Shown: positions 35,946-45,058 of the stretch, in pieces
Position numbering within the stretch: position 1 is the first letter of the stretch
Layout of the letters: the number at the start of each line of letters is the position of its first letter
Assembly (NCBI RefSeq): GCF_014042345.1
Contig: NZ_JACEZT010000013.1
Span: 94,763 to 158,762 of the forward strand
Length of the DNA stretch: 64,000 nt
Reading direction: 5' to 3'
Source of the DNA: Rugamonas brunnea
Lineage (GTDB): Bacteria; Pseudomonadota; Gammaproteobacteria; Burkholderiales; Burkholderiaceae_D
Position numbers and translations under genes: made by a program
The notes under the pieces: generated by a model
What the model saw: the letters and a program-made list of their open reading frames with translations, nothing else
Told to the model about the DNA's origin: nothing
Databases searched by the model: none

Positions 35946-35985
35946 CCATGCCCGCCGCCCGGCGTGCAGGGACGGGCGGGCATGG
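35946..35985. terminator. Strong hairpin at the end of the catabolic operon
   Basis: Perfect 11-bp repeat CCATGCCCGCC (35946-35956) and GGCGGGCATGG (35975-35985), four bases after the stop of the transporter gene. There is no T-run, so it may stop RNA decay or work with Rho. Confidence 0.5.
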
Positions 35986-35989
35986 CGCA

Positions 35990-37102
35990 TCAGAACACTT
36001 TGACCAGGCGCAACTGGGTAAAGTCGCCGTGCTTGGCGTTGCGCGAAGACGTGGTGGTCATGTATTGCAGTGTCAGCGCGGCGTCGATGCCCGGCACCTT
36101 GGTGGTGAAGAACATGCCCGCGCTGTTCGAGCGGAAGCGGCTGGCGCCGAACGGGTTGTTGTCGTCATCCTGGTACTGGCGCAGATAGACGCCGTGCACA
36201 CCGACGACACCGACCGCCGTCTTGTAGCCCGCCGCCGCCTCGACGCTGACCCAGTTACCGCTGCGCAGTTCATTGTCCTTGTTGCGGGTATTCAGCCCCA
36301 CCGACATTTTGGTGGCCAGTCCGATCTCCGGGGTCGGCAGCCAGGCCAGTTGCAGCGCGGGCCGCAAGGTATAGTAATTGCCGGTGCTGATATGCGGTCC
36401 GGGGCTGGTGTCGTACTTCCCGGTCGGCAGCACCACGCTCGCGCCGGCCAGCACATGCACCTGCGTCCCCGTGTACAGCCAGCCGGCTTGCAACTCGACG
36501 TCGCCGATACCGGTCACTTCGCCGCTGAAGTCGGCCGACTGGGCGTCCACCTGCGCCTGGTACTGCGCGCCGAACTGCGCCTGCACCGCGGATTGCACCG
36601 GCGCCGGGATGGCGGGATTCCAGTTCAAGCCCGGCGTGCTGGCGGTGATGTTGACGTCCTGTTTCTTGCGCCCATAAGGCACGTCGACCACGAACGCGAA
36701 CTGGCCGCCGGCATAGCGTTCGGGCGTGATGTAGCCGATGGCGAGATCGACCCGCGTCATCGGGCCGGTGGCGTCGAAATGGGCGGTGCTGGTGCCGTAG
36801 GTGGGATACAACGCGGCAGGCGTGGGCGCCGGCAGCGGCACCACGCCGCCGGGCAGCGTGGTGGAGATGGCCTGGCCATCGTTGCCGGTCACCTTGCTGA
36901 CGCTGATGTGGGTGACGGCGACGCCGCCCGCCCACCCTGCCTGGTCGGGCGGCACGAACATCTCGCCGCCAAGGCTGCCGGCCATGTTGTAGCGCGGTTC
37001 GAACGCTTCGGCCGCGTGGGCCGGGGTGGTCCCGGCCAGGCCCACGCACAGGGCGGCGGCGGCCGGAATGGCGCGCAGTGCGCCGGTCTTAAAATCGATC
37101 AT
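35990..37102 (-). CDS. SphA-like outer-membrane protein of phenol/meta-cleavage loci
   Basis: 370 residues from ATG at 37102 with GAGGAG seven bases upstream. A signal peptide (MIDFKTGALRAIPAAAALCVGLAGTTPAHA) is followed by a beta-rich protein with alternating strands (VDLAIGYITPERYAGGQFAFVVDVPYG, VHVLAGASVVLPTGKYD) and ending in an aromatic residue, as outer-membrane barrels do (LRLVKVF). It matches the family annotated as SphA or meta-pathway phenol degradation. It may let aromatic compounds through the outer membrane. Last gene of the catabolic operon. Confidence 0.75.
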   Translation of the reverse strand: MIDFKTGALRAIPAAAALCVGLAGTTPAHAAEAFEPRYNMAGSLGGEMFVPPDQAGWAGGVAVTHISVSKVTGNDGQAISTTLPGGVVPLPAPTPAALYPTYGTSTAHFDATGPMTRVDLAIGYITPERYAGGQFAFVVDVPYGRKKQDVNITASTPGLNWNPAIPAPVQSAVQAQFGAQYQAQVDAQSADFSGEVTGIGDVELQAGWLYTGTQVHVLAGASVVLPTGKYDTSPGPHISTGNYYTLRPALQLAWLPTPEIGLATKMSVGLNTRNKDNELRSGNWVSVEAAAGYKTAVGVVGVHGVYLRQYQDDDNNPFGASRFRSNSAGMFFTTKVPGIDAALTLQYMTTTSSRNAKHGDFTQLRLVKVF

Positions 37103-37170
37103 GTTGGTCTCCTCGTTGTTATGGTTTGTACTGGTGCTACCTGTTGCCACTTATCCTGTCTGCCACGCAG

Positions 37171-38808
37171 TCAGCCCGTGCGGGACGCGCGCAGCTGCGC
37201 CGCCTGCCCGCCGGGCGCCGGCCGCGCCACTCCGAGCAAGGCCAGTGCCTCGCTGACAATCGCGTCCGCCTGCGCCAGCGGGCCGTCGTGCAATACCGTG
37301 CGATCCGGCCGCACCACGGCCAGCCAGCCCACCGGCGCCGCGCCGGGCACCAGGCTGTCGCTCATGTCTTCCCACGATGGCTCGCCGCCCGTGTCCACCT
37401 GGCCCCGGTGGCGCAGTTGCAGCGTGGTGCCGCCGGCCTGCGCCCACGCGGCCTGCAGGCCGGGCGCCAGCGCCGATTTCGGGTCGCAGCCGAAGCCCAC
37501 CAGCGCCAGCCGCTGGCCCAGCGCGTCGTCGCTGAGCACGAACGGCTGGCCGGCGCCACGCCGCACCAGTCCCTGCGGGAACAGGCCCCCGCGCACCAGC
37601 CGCGCGCCGCGCCCGCAGGCCTTGAACAGGCCGCGCCCGAAGCGGCTGGGCGGCTTGATCTTCAAGTCCTGGAACAGGGCCCGCGTGGCCGGCAGCAGCT
37701 GCAACAGCGACATCAGCCCGTGCACGCCCAGCGCCGTCAGGCGGTTGCGCGGCATGACCAGCCGTCCCATCAGCAACGCCAGGTTGACGATGGACTTGGC
37801 GTGCGGACGGCGCTCCATGTCGTAGCTGTCGAGGATGGCGGGGGCGGCGCGGCCCTGCACCACCCAGGCCAGCTTCCAGCACAGGTTGGCCACGTCGCGC
37901 AGCCCGGCCACCAGCCCCTGGCCCACGAATGGCGGCGTGATGTGGGCCGCGTCGCCGGCCAGGAAGATGCGGCCGCGCGAGAAGCGCTCCACCACCCGCG
38001 CATGGAAGCGGTAGACGGCCGTGCGCTCGATCGTGATGTCCTCCGGCCGGCACCATGGCTGCAGCAGTTCGCGGATCTTCTCCGGGCGCTCCATCTGCTC
38101 GCGCGTCTCGTCCGGGCGCAGCATGAATTCCCAGCGCTGGCGGCCGCCCGGCGCCACCATGTGCGGCGTGGGCCGCCGCGGATCGCACATGAATTCGATG
38201 TGGTCGATCGGGTCCGGCACGTCCTGCGCGTCCACCACCAGCCAGTCCTGGGCGAAGGTCTTGCCGTGGAAGTCCATGCCGGCGTGGCGCCGCACGAAGG
38301 AGCTGGCGCCGTCCACGCCCACCAGGTAGCTGGCCCGCACGCCGTGGATGCTGCCGTCGGCCAGGCGCAGCCGCGCCTGCACGCCCTGCTCCTGCTCGTT
38401 GAAATCGATCAGTTCCGTGCCCAGCGCCACCTGCACGTGCGGGTAGCCGGCCAGCCGCGCGCGCAAGGCCCGCTCCAGCTCCGGCTGGTAGAACGTCACC
38501 AGCCGGGGATGGCCGTCGATGTGGCCGGCCGTGTTGGCGCGCGCGTAGTTGCCGAACAGGGGCGAGCGCATCTGCACCTTGGCGATCGCGTGGGTGGCGA
38601 AGTCGCCCTCCTCCAGGCCGGCCAACTGCAGGATGCGCAGCGCCTCGTTGTCCAGCGCGATGGCGCGCGGCGCCATGAAGATGTCGCTGCTCTTGTCGAT
38701 CGCCAGCGTGCGGATGCCGTAGCGGCCCAGCAGGTTGGCGGCGGCGGCGCCCACCGGGCCCATGCCGACCAGCAGCACGTCGACGGTGGCCGGGATAGTC
38801 TGTTTCAT
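37171..38808 (-). CDS. FAD-dependent aromatic monooxygenase (MhpA/PheA-type)
   Basis: 545 residues from ATG at 38808. N-terminal FAD site VDVLLVGMGPVGAAAANLLGR (9-29), the second FAD motif GRIFLAGDAAHITPPFVGQG around 295-315 and a thioredoxin-like C-terminal part as in phenol and 3-(3-hydroxyphenyl)propionate hydroxylases. It should hydroxylate a phenolic ring with NAD(P)H and oxygen, giving a catechol for the dioxygenase of the same operon. The substrate is not evident. The frame stays open upstream on this strand as a shadow of the ligase gene. Confidence 0.85.
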   Translation of the reverse strand: MKQTIPATVDVLLVGMGPVGAAAANLLGRYGIRTLAIDKSSDIFMAPRAIALDNEALRILQLAGLEEGDFATHAIAKVQMRSPLFGNYARANTAGHIDGHPRLVTFYQPELERALRARLAGYPHVQVALGTELIDFNEQEQGVQARLRLADGSIHGVRASYLVGVDGASSFVRRHAGMDFHGKTFAQDWLVVDAQDVPDPIDHIEFMCDPRRPTPHMVAPGGRQRWEFMLRPDETREQMERPEKIRELLQPWCRPEDITIERTAVYRFHARVVERFSRGRIFLAGDAAHITPPFVGQGLVAGLRDVANLCWKLAWVVQGRAAPAILDSYDMERRPHAKSIVNLALLMGRLVMPRNRLTALGVHGLMSLLQLLPATRALFQDLKIKPPSRFGRGLFKACGRGARLVRGGLFPQGLVRRGAGQPFVLSDDALGQRLALVGFGCDPKSALAPGLQAAWAQAGGTTLQLRHRGQVDTGGEPSWEDMSDSLVPGAAPVGWLAVVRPDRTVLHDGPLAQADAIVSEALALLGVARPAPGGQAAQLRASRTG

Positions 38809-38846
38809 GATTGTGTCCTTCGGTTCGGGAGGGAGGGGGCCACGCT

Positions 38847-40769
38847 TCAGGCCGCAAAATCGACCGGCATGCTGTAGCGGCCCAGCAGCTCGAGCACGCG
38901 GCCCTGCTGCGACGCGGCGCAGGAGACCAGCGCCACCGTGCCGCGCTTGACGTCGGCGCGCACGCACACGCGGGCCGCGATGCCGCTGTCGCCGAGGATG
39001 CGCTCGAACACGTGTTCGGCCGCACGCATGCGCAGTTCCGCCTTGGCCACCTTGCCCACGGCCGTCAGCGCCATCTGCGGCAGGATGGCGACCCGCACCG
39101 GCACGGCGGCGCGCTCGGGCACCAGCGCGGCGGCGGCGGCCACCAGCTCTTCGGCCGTCGCCGCGGCGCCCGTCTTGAGCGTGACATAGGCCACCGGCAG
39201 TTCGCCGGCGTGGGCGTCGGGCTGGCCAACGGCGGCCACCATGGCCACGGCCGGATGGCGCAGCAAGGCGTCCTCGATCATGGCCGGGTCGATGTTGTGG
39301 CCGCCCCGGATGATCAGCTCCTTGGCCCGGCCCGTCAGATGCAGGTAGCCGTCCTGGTCCACATAACCGAGGTCGCCCGTGTTGAGCCAGCCCGGCTTGA
39401 GCCAGATGCCGCGGTTGTCCTGCTCGCGCAGGTAGCCGGGGAAGATGTTGGGGCCGCACACGCCGATGACGCCGATCTCGCCGATGCCGCAGGCCCCGGT
39501 GGCATTGCCAGCGCTGTCGATGCGCCACGCCGCCAGTTGCTGGTGCGGCAGCCGCAGGCCGACCGTGCCCAGGCGGCGCCCGCCCTGCACCGGATTGACC
39601 GAGGACACGCAGGCGCCCTCCGTCAAGCCATAGCCTTCGCACAACTGGATGCCGGCCACCGCCTCGAAACGGCGCGCCACCTCGCCCGGCAGGGGCGCGG
39701 CGCCGCAGAACGCATAGCGCAGCGAGCGGATGTCGGCGCCGGCCAGCGGCAGGTTGGCCAGCGCGGCGAAGATGGTGGGCACGCCGCTGAAGCTGGAGGC
39801 GCGGAAGCGCTCGACCAGCCGCCAGAAATTGCTCATCACGTTCTTGCCGCGATAGCCGGCCGGCGTCAGCATGACCACCTCCCAGCCGCCGCAGAAGGCG
39901 GCCAGTCCGGTCACCATCGCGCCGTTCACGTGGAACAGGGGCAGGCCGCACAGCACCACGCTGGGACGCGGTTCCAGCACGTTGAGCATGCACGCCACGA
40001 AGGTCTCGTTCAGGTGGGTGTGCATGGCCACCTTGGGCAAGCCGGTGGTGCCGCCGGTGTGGAAATAGGAGCAGATGTCGGACGCGCCGATGTGCCGGCC
40101 CGAGGCCAGCATGTCGTGCCGCTCGCGCTCGAGCGCGGCGTCGAAGCCGATCACGGCGACGTCGCGCCGGGCCGGGCGCCGGGCCGTGGCGTACATGGCC
40201 TTCAGCATCAGCCCCTTGGCGGTGCCGACGTAGGGCGCGGCGCTGACCACGAACACGGTGCAGATGGCGGGGCAACGGTCCACCACCTCCATCGCCTTGT
40301 CCCACAGGTCGCTGTCGGGCACGGGCGCGAAGGCGACCAGCGCCTCGGCGCCGGTCTCGTTGACGATGGCCGCGAGGTAGTCCACCTCCAGCATCGGGTT
40401 GACGGGGCTGGCGATGCCGGCCGCCTGCGCGCCAAGCAGCGCGAAATGGGTTTGCGGCAGGTTGGGCAGCAACAGCGTGACGGCCTTGCCCTTGTCGATG
40501 CCGGCCCGGTGGAAGGCGTTCGCCGCCTGCGTCACGCGCCGCTTGAGGGTGCGGTAATCAACCGTGAATTCGGCCGCGTCCACGTCGCCCGTCAGGACGA
40601 AGCGCAGCGCCGTCTTGCCGGGCTGGCGCTCGCAGGCCTGGCACAGCAGGTCGTAGGTGTTATGGGCCGGCAGTTGCTGCTGCCATGGCGTCTGTTCGAA
40701 CGCCAGGATGTCGTCCAGGTTGTGGACGCCGCCGCCATGGCGCGGTGCGGTCCGGGTGGTATCGGGCAT
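38847..40769 (-). CDS. Acyl-CoA synthetase (AMP-forming)
   Basis: 640 residues. It has the ATP-binding loop YFHTGGTTGLPK (about 245), the A5/A7-type motifs CEGYGLTEGACVSS and LNTGDLGYVDQDGYLHLTGRAKELIIRGGHNIDP, and the C-terminal catalytic lysine in TAVGKVAKAEL. The N-terminus HNLDDILAFEQTPW is somewhat long. It should join CoA to a carboxylate through an acyl-AMP, perhaps an aromatic acid or a side chain. It sits 38 bases upstream of the monooxygenase gene. Confidence 0.87.
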   Translation of the reverse strand: MPDTTRTAPRHGGGVHNLDDILAFEQTPWQQQLPAHNTYDLLCQACERQPGKTALRFVLTGDVDAAEFTVDYRTLKRRVTQAANAFHRAGIDKGKAVTLLLPNLPQTHFALLGAQAAGIASPVNPMLEVDYLAAIVNETGAEALVAFAPVPDSDLWDKAMEVVDRCPAICTVFVVSAAPYVGTAKGLMLKAMYATARRPARRDVAVIGFDAALERERHDMLASGRHIGASDICSYFHTGGTTGLPKVAMHTHLNETFVACMLNVLEPRPSVVLCGLPLFHVNGAMVTGLAAFCGGWEVVMLTPAGYRGKNVMSNFWRLVERFRASSFSGVPTIFAALANLPLAGADIRSLRYAFCGAAPLPGEVARRFEAVAGIQLCEGYGLTEGACVSSVNPVQGGRRLGTVGLRLPHQQLAAWRIDSAGNATGACGIGEIGVIGVCGPNIFPGYLREQDNRGIWLKPGWLNTGDLGYVDQDGYLHLTGRAKELIIRGGHNIDPAMIEDALLRHPAVAMVAAVGQPDAHAGELPVAYVTLKTGAAATAEELVAAAAALVPERAAVPVRVAILPQMALTAVGKVAKAELRMRAAEHVFERILGDSGIAARVCVRADVKRGTVALVSCAASQQGRVLELLGRYSMPVDFAA

Positions 40770-40838
40770 GATGGTCTCCTTGATGTTGTGATGGCGGTGC
40801 GGTGCGATGCAATGCGGTGTAGCGTGGTGCGGTACGGT

Positions 40839-41918
40839 TCAGGCCGGCAGCAGCACGGCGCGCCCGGGCAGGCGTTGCTCGACGTGGCGGTGGGCCTGCG
40901 CGGCCGCGCTCAATGGGTAGCCGGTGCAGGCCGGCGCCGGCAGCCGGTGCGCACACTGCGCCAGCAGGGCGAACAGCGCCGGCTCGGGACGGAACACGGT
41001 CCAGGCGTAGCGCGCGCCCTTCGGCACCTGCGCGCGCATGCGCCGGCGCTGGCGCAGCGTGGCCAGGGCGCCGCCCAGCAAGCCATGCCGGTCGATGTTG
41101 CCGAGCATGGGATGGACCGTGGTGGCATGGCCCAGCGCATCGGGCGCCAACAGGTGCAGCAACGCGGCCTCGTCGTCCCAGTTGGCGAAATTGAGCGTGG
41201 CCGCGAAGTGGCGCGGCAGCGCATGCAGGGGCTGGCGGTGGCGGTCGACCACGGTCGTGGCGCCGGCCGCGCGGCAGTCATCCAGGCCAGCGCCGCCCGC
41301 CACCGCCGTCACCTGGGCGCCCATGCTGTGCAGCAGCCATATGGCCAGCAAGCCCAGTCCACCGGAAGCGCCGTACACCAGCACCGCGCGCCCTTGCAGC
41401 GACTGCGCCGTGATGCCGGCGTCGGTGATCGCGCGCGCCGCCGTCAGGAAGTTGTAGGGCAAGGCGGCCAGCGCCATGGCGTCCATGCCGGCCGGCTGAC
41501 GCAGCGCGTGCTCGGCGCGCACCACCACGTGGCTGGCGTGGGTGCCGCTGCTGGACGGCGGCTTGGCGCCAAACACGGCGTCGCCCACGCGCAGGCTGGT
41601 GACGCCACGGCCCACGGCGACCACGGTGCCGGCGAAGCCGTTGCCCAGCACCAGCGGCATGCGCGCCGCGCCCATCAGCGCGAACAGGCGGCGGGCGTAG
41701 CCGCCACGCCGGCGCGCGTCGATCGGATGGACGGCGGCGGCCTGCACCCGCACCAGGATCTCGCCCGCCTTCGGCGCCGGGCATGGCAGCCGTTGCAGCC
41801 GCAACACCGAGGGCGGGCCGAACTGGCCGATAGCGGCGGCGGTCATCTCGCCGCTCATGGCGCCGCTCATGCTGCCGCTGATCGGGCCACTCGTGGGGCC
41901 GCTCATCGGGGCGTTCAT
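40839..41918 (-). CDS. Zinc-type/quinone oxidoreductase (MDR superfamily)
   Basis: 359 residues from ATG at 41918, overlapping the FAH gene by four bases. The real fold starts near residue 25 (MTAAAIGQFGPPSVLRLQRLP); before it are five MSGP-like repeats, each often with a possible start codon. Motifs: AAAVHPIDARRRGGYAR, GNGFAGTVVAVG, and the NADPH loop VLVYGASGGLGLLAIWLLHSMG. No zinc ligands are evident, as in quinone oxidoreductases. It may reduce a double bond or quinone in the aromatic route. Confidence 0.82.
   Translation of the reverse strand: MNAPMSGPTSGPISGSMSGAMSGEMTAAAIGQFGPPSVLRLQRLPCPAPKAGEILVRVQAAAVHPIDARRRGGYARRLFALMGAARMPLVLGNGFAGTVVAVGRGVTSLRVGDAVFGAKPPSSSGTHASHVVVRAEHALRQPAGMDAMALAALPYNFLTAARAITDAGITAQSLQGRAVLVYGASGGLGLLAIWLLHSMGAQVTAVAGGAGLDDCRAAGATTVVDRHRQPLHALPRHFAATLNFANWDDEAALLHLLAPDALGHATTVHPMLGNIDRHGLLGGALATLRQRRRMRAQVPKGARYAWTVFRPEPALFALLAQCAHRLPAPACTGYPLSAAAQAHRHVEQRLPGRAVLLPA
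41847..41906 (-). repeat. Five 12-bp tandem repeats at the oxidoreductase start
   Basis: Units of the form ATGAGCGGCNNN encode MSGP-TSGP-ISGS-MSGA-MSGE. Three of the five units start with ATG. Changes in copy number would keep the frame. Confidence 0.85.
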
Positions 41919-42871
41919 GGCGCCACGATCCGGTTGCGCTGCTCGCCCAGGTCGAGGGCGCCGTCATCGGTGCGGATCGAGGCCGTGACCGTGTCGCCCG
42001 GACGCAGGTAGGCCGCGTTGCGCAGGCCGTTGCGGATGAACATGCGCCACTTGCCCTGCTCCGACAGCAGGTGGCGCGCCACCCACATGGCCAGCCGGTT
42101 CGGCGCGCGCGCCGCGCAGCCGGCCGGCGTGCCGGTGGCGATCAGGTCGCCGGGCTGCAGGTCGTGCAGCGCCGACAGCTCGGTCAGCGTCTGGTGCGGC
42201 TTGAACAGCATCTCGCCGCAATAGGCGTCCTGGCGCAGCTGGCCGTTCACCTGCAGGCGCATGCGCAGTTGCGGCCACAGGCGCCACTCCTGCGCGCTCA
42301 GCAACAGCAAACAGGGGCCGGTCGGACCGAAGCCACGGTAGCTCTTGCCCTTGTAGAACTGGGCCTGCGGCAGCTGCACGTCGCGCGCCGACAGGTCGTT
42401 GACGATGGTCACGCCGGCCAGCCACTCGTGCAGCTGGTCGGGGCCGACCACCGTCGCCTTCGTCAGCGGGCGCCGCATCACCAGGCCCAGTTCGACTTCA
42501 TAGTCGAGCAGTTGCACATGGGCCGGGCGCACCACGTCGGCGTAGGCCGAGGTCAGGCAGGACGGCGCCTTGGTGAAGATGGTGTTGAAGCCGATCTTGT
42601 CCGGGTCCATGCCGGACTCGCGCACGTGGCTGGCGTAGTTGATGCCCTGGCAGATGAACTGGCGGTCGTCCGTGACCGGCGACAGCAGCGTGACCTGCGC
42701 CAGCGGCAACTGCGCCGCGTCGGGGCCGAGGGCATGCGCCTCCGCCATGCCCTCGCGCACGAAATCGGCCGTGCTGGCATAGTCGCGCGACAGCGGCGCG
42801 ATACGGCCGGCGTGCACCACGCCCCATCCTGGTTTGCCGCCATGCGTGTAGCGGATGACTTGAACTGCCAT
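41915..42871 (-). CDS. Fumarylacetoacetate hydrolase family protein (cluster member)
   Basis: 318 residues. FAH fold: YASHVRESGMDPDKIGFNTIF, TSAYADVVRPAHVQLLDYEVELGLVMRR with metal ligands, NDLSARDVQLPQAQFYKGKS and GDLIATGTPAGCAA. Such enzymes act after ring cleavage on diketo acids (as 2-hydroxyhepta-2,4-diene-dioate isomerase or hydrolase). It lies directly after the ring-cleavage-type dioxygenase gene (36 bases) and overlaps the oxidoreductase gene, so it is likely the ring-fission product hydrolase. Confidence 0.85.
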   Translation of the reverse strand: MAVQVIRYTHGGKPGWGVVHAGRIAPLSRDYASTADFVREGMAEAHALGPDAAQLPLAQVTLLSPVTDDRQFICQGINYASHVRESGMDPDKIGFNTIFTKAPSCLTSAYADVVRPAHVQLLDYEVELGLVMRRPLTKATVVGPDQLHEWLAGVTIVNDLSARDVQLPQAQFYKGKSYRGFGPTGPCLLLLSAQEWRLWPQLRMRLQVNGQLRQDAYCGEMLFKPHQTLTELSALHDLQPGDLIATGTPAGCAARAPNRLAMWVARHLLSEQGKWRMFIRNGLRNAAYLRPGDTVTASIRTDDGALDLGEQRNRIVAP

Positions 42872-42907
42872 GAAATTCCCCTGGTTGATTGAAATCGGGC
42901 TGTGGGC

Positions 42908-44050
42908 TCACAGCCAAGGACGCGGCCGCGACATAGCGCGGCCGAGCAGCTTGAGCCGCTGCATGCTCAGCCGGCCGCTGCGCAGCAGCCCCAGCACCTT
43001 GAACACGGTGGCCAGATTGCGCGGCGCGCCCATGGACTTGGGCACGTCGTCGCCCCAGGCCCAGATGCCGGCCATGTCGAGCGGCACGTAATGGGTTTCA
43101 TAGGCGGCCGTGAACACGTCGCCATCCGCGTAGTGCTCGAACTCCATGCCGTCCGGGTCGTACCAGTAATCGAACAGCTGGCTGCCCAGCACGTGGCGGC
43201 CGATGCCCCACATGTGGCGGTGGCCGTTGGCGCGCAGCACGTTGTGGCCCTGGCCGAGCGCGTCGAGGTCGACCACCTCGTAGGCGCTGTGCTCGTATTT
43301 CTCCTCGATGCCGCCGGCCAGCACGAAGCTGTGGTGGTCGGCCGGCGTGTCGCCCAGGTCGAGCCGGAAGAAGCACAGATTGGGCGAGCCATCCTCCAGG
43401 TACTGGACGTCGGTGGGGATCAGTCCCAGGTGGCGCATATACCAGGCCGCCATCTCGCTGAAGGCGGTGGTCTGCAACACCACGTGGCCCAGCTTGGCGA
43501 TGGCGGCCGGCTCCAGCGGCGGGCGCACGGTCGCGTTCACACGCGGCGACAGGCCGGGGCCGTTGGTGAGCGTATGCAGGGGCGCGCGCAGGGGCAGCGG
43601 CGGCAGGAGCTGCTGTCCCGTGACCAGCCACAGCAGGTTGCCGGCCGGGTCGACCAGCTCGACCCCGCTGCCGCCGCCGGGTACGGCGCCGGGCGGCAGG
43701 CGGCGCGCGCCGGCGTGGCGCTCGGCCAGCGCCAGTTCGGCCTCGCCGGCGACGGCGAAGGCGGCGCCCAGGTAACGGGAACGGCTGCCCGCCTGCGCCA
43801 TGTAGATGCACGGCGCGCCGCCGGCGCCACGCATCAGCAGGCGCTCGGCGCCACGGGCCACGGTGCGCATGCCGAAATCGGTGAGGAAGGTTTCCACGGC
43901 GTCCAGGCGGGGCTTCTCGAACATCAGGAACGCCAGCGCCTGCGCCTTGAGCAGCGCGGCCGGGCGGATCAGCTGTTGCACGCCAGGCGGCCGGGCGCTT
44001 TCCGGATAGGCCGTCGGCGCGCGCAGGACGGCGGGGGATGGGGCAGGCAT
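42908..44050 (-). CDS. VOC-superfamily extradiol-type dioxygenase
   Basis: 380 residues with two vicinal-oxygen-chelate modules (about 35-170 and 195-340). The C-terminal half has the iron-ligand pattern of type I extradiol dioxygenases: His in KLGHVVLQT, His in NGHRHMWGIGRHVLG and Glu in GMEFEHYADGDVF. The N-terminal module looks degenerate, also as in that family. It should cleave a catechol-type ring with oxygen. It is the first gene of the operon, and a palindrome overlaps its promoter. Exact substrate is unknown. Confidence 0.82.
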   Translation of the reverse strand: MPAPSPAVLRAPTAYPESARPPGVQQLIRPAALLKAQALAFLMFEKPRLDAVETFLTDFGMRTVARGAERLLMRGAGGAPCIYMAQAGSRSRYLGAAFAVAGEAELALAERHAGARRLPPGAVPGGGSGVELVDPAGNLLWLVTGQQLLPPLPLRAPLHTLTNGPGLSPRVNATVRPPLEPAAIAKLGHVVLQTTAFSEMAAWYMRHLGLIPTDVQYLEDGSPNLCFFRLDLGDTPADHHSFVLAGGIEEKYEHSAYEVVDLDALGQGHNVLRANGHRHMWGIGRHVLGSQLFDYWYDPDGMEFEHYADGDVFTAAYETHYVPLDMAGIWAWGDDVPKSMGAPRNLATVFKVLGLLRSGRLSMQRLKLLGRAMSRPRPWL

Positions 44051-44121
44051 GGTGTCTCCTGGGTAAGCAAGGTGGATGAATTGGCTGCGCTTTGACCGGC
44101 GTCATTTTTTTCTCATTTAAC

Positions 44122-44152
44122 TGACATTATCGTTAGCCTGACGATTATGTCA
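44122..44152. promoter_or_regulatory. Operator of the divergent TetR regulator, overlapping the operon promoter
   Basis: TGACATTATCGT (44122-44133), 7-base spacer, ACGATTATGTCA (44141-44152): 12-base arms that pair at 11 positions. On the minus strand the promoter TTGACA (44153-44148), 18 bases, TAATGT (44129-44124) lies within it. On the plus strand TATAAT (44167-44172) could serve the regulator gene, with its -35 in the palindrome. Binding would shut off both directions. Confidence 0.8.
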
Positions 44153-44232
44153 ATCTATTTTTTGAGTATAATTCCGCTGGCCGGCACGGCCGGCGGCAGC
44201 AGCAACGGCAGGCTTAGAGGGAGAAAAGGACG

Positions 44233-44928
44233 ATGGGAGAGGAAGTCCAGGTGGACTGGCGGACGCGTGTTGCAGCGGAGCGACGGGAACGCACCCGCGC
44301 CAAGCTGCTCGAATGCGCATTGCTGGTGTTTTCCCGCAAGGGTCCGCAAGCGGCCGTCATCGACGATGTGCTGGCCCTGGCCGGCATGTCGCGCGGGTCG
44401 TTCTACAACTATTTCCGCACCAATGAGGAGTTGCTGGTGGCCGTGGCCGGCGAGATCGGCAATGAGCTGCTGCGGATCATCGATCCCGTCGTGCAACCGC
44501 ATGAAGACCCCGCCGCCCGCATCGCCTGCGGCGCGCGGCTGCTGATGCAGACGGTGCACGCCTATCCCCTGCTGGGCGCTTTCCTGGCGCGCCTGCCGAT
44601 GCCGGACGCGGAAAGCCAGCTGATCGGCATCGCCTTCCTGGCGCGCGACCTGGAGCAAGGCCTGGCGCAACGCCGCTTCATGGCCATGCCGGCGCGCGTG
44701 GCCCTGGACTTCGTGGTCGGCGTGCTGTTCAGCGCAGCCCGCTCCCTGTCGCGCGGGACGCAACCGGCCAGCTATCCCGACGACATGGCCCTGGCCATGC
44801 TGCTGGGCCTCGGGCTGCCGCAGGAGGAAGCGCGCCGCGTGGCCGCCCTGCCCTTGCCGGCCATCGCCATCGAGGACAGCTCCATCATCGGCGCCGCGCG
44901 CCACTACCCGGCCGCAGCGCCCGACTGA
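44233..44928 (+). CDS. TetR-family regulator of the catabolic cluster
   Basis: 231 residues with AAAAGGA before the ATG. The N-terminal helix-turn-helix (FSRKGPQAAVIDDVLALAGMSRGSFYNYFRTNEELLVAVA, about 30-70) is standard TetR. The C-terminal domain is helical and should bind an inducer, possibly a CoA ester or a phenolic. Divergent from the dioxygenase gene with a shared operator, so it is the likely repressor of the whole operon and of itself. Confidence 0.9.
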   Translation: MGEEVQVDWRTRVAAERRERTRAKLLECALLVFSRKGPQAAVIDDVLALAGMSRGSFYNYFRTNEELLVAVAGEIGNELLRIIDPVVQPHEDPAARIACGARLLMQTVHAYPLLGAFLARLPMPDAESQLIGIAFLARDLEQGLAQRRFMAMPARVALDFVVGVLFSAARSLSRGTQPASYPDDMALAMLLGLGLPQEEARRVAALPLPAIAIEDSSIIGAARHYPAAAPD

Positions 44929-45058
44929 CGACGGCAACCGGCGCGCCGGGCTGCCGCCGGCAAGGCAAGGCTGCGCACGGAAAATGGGGCACCAATCGGC
45001 TGCGTGGCGCGCGTCAATTGGGCTACACTAGCCGGTACGCCAGCCCTCGCCGCCCGCC

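Noticed and set aside
37171..40305. One open frame of 1044 codons covering the monooxygenase and beyond
   Set aside because: Only 37171-38808 shows a flavoprotein. The part above 38808 is out of frame to the acyl-CoA ligase at 38847-40769, is low-complexity and lacks family motifs.
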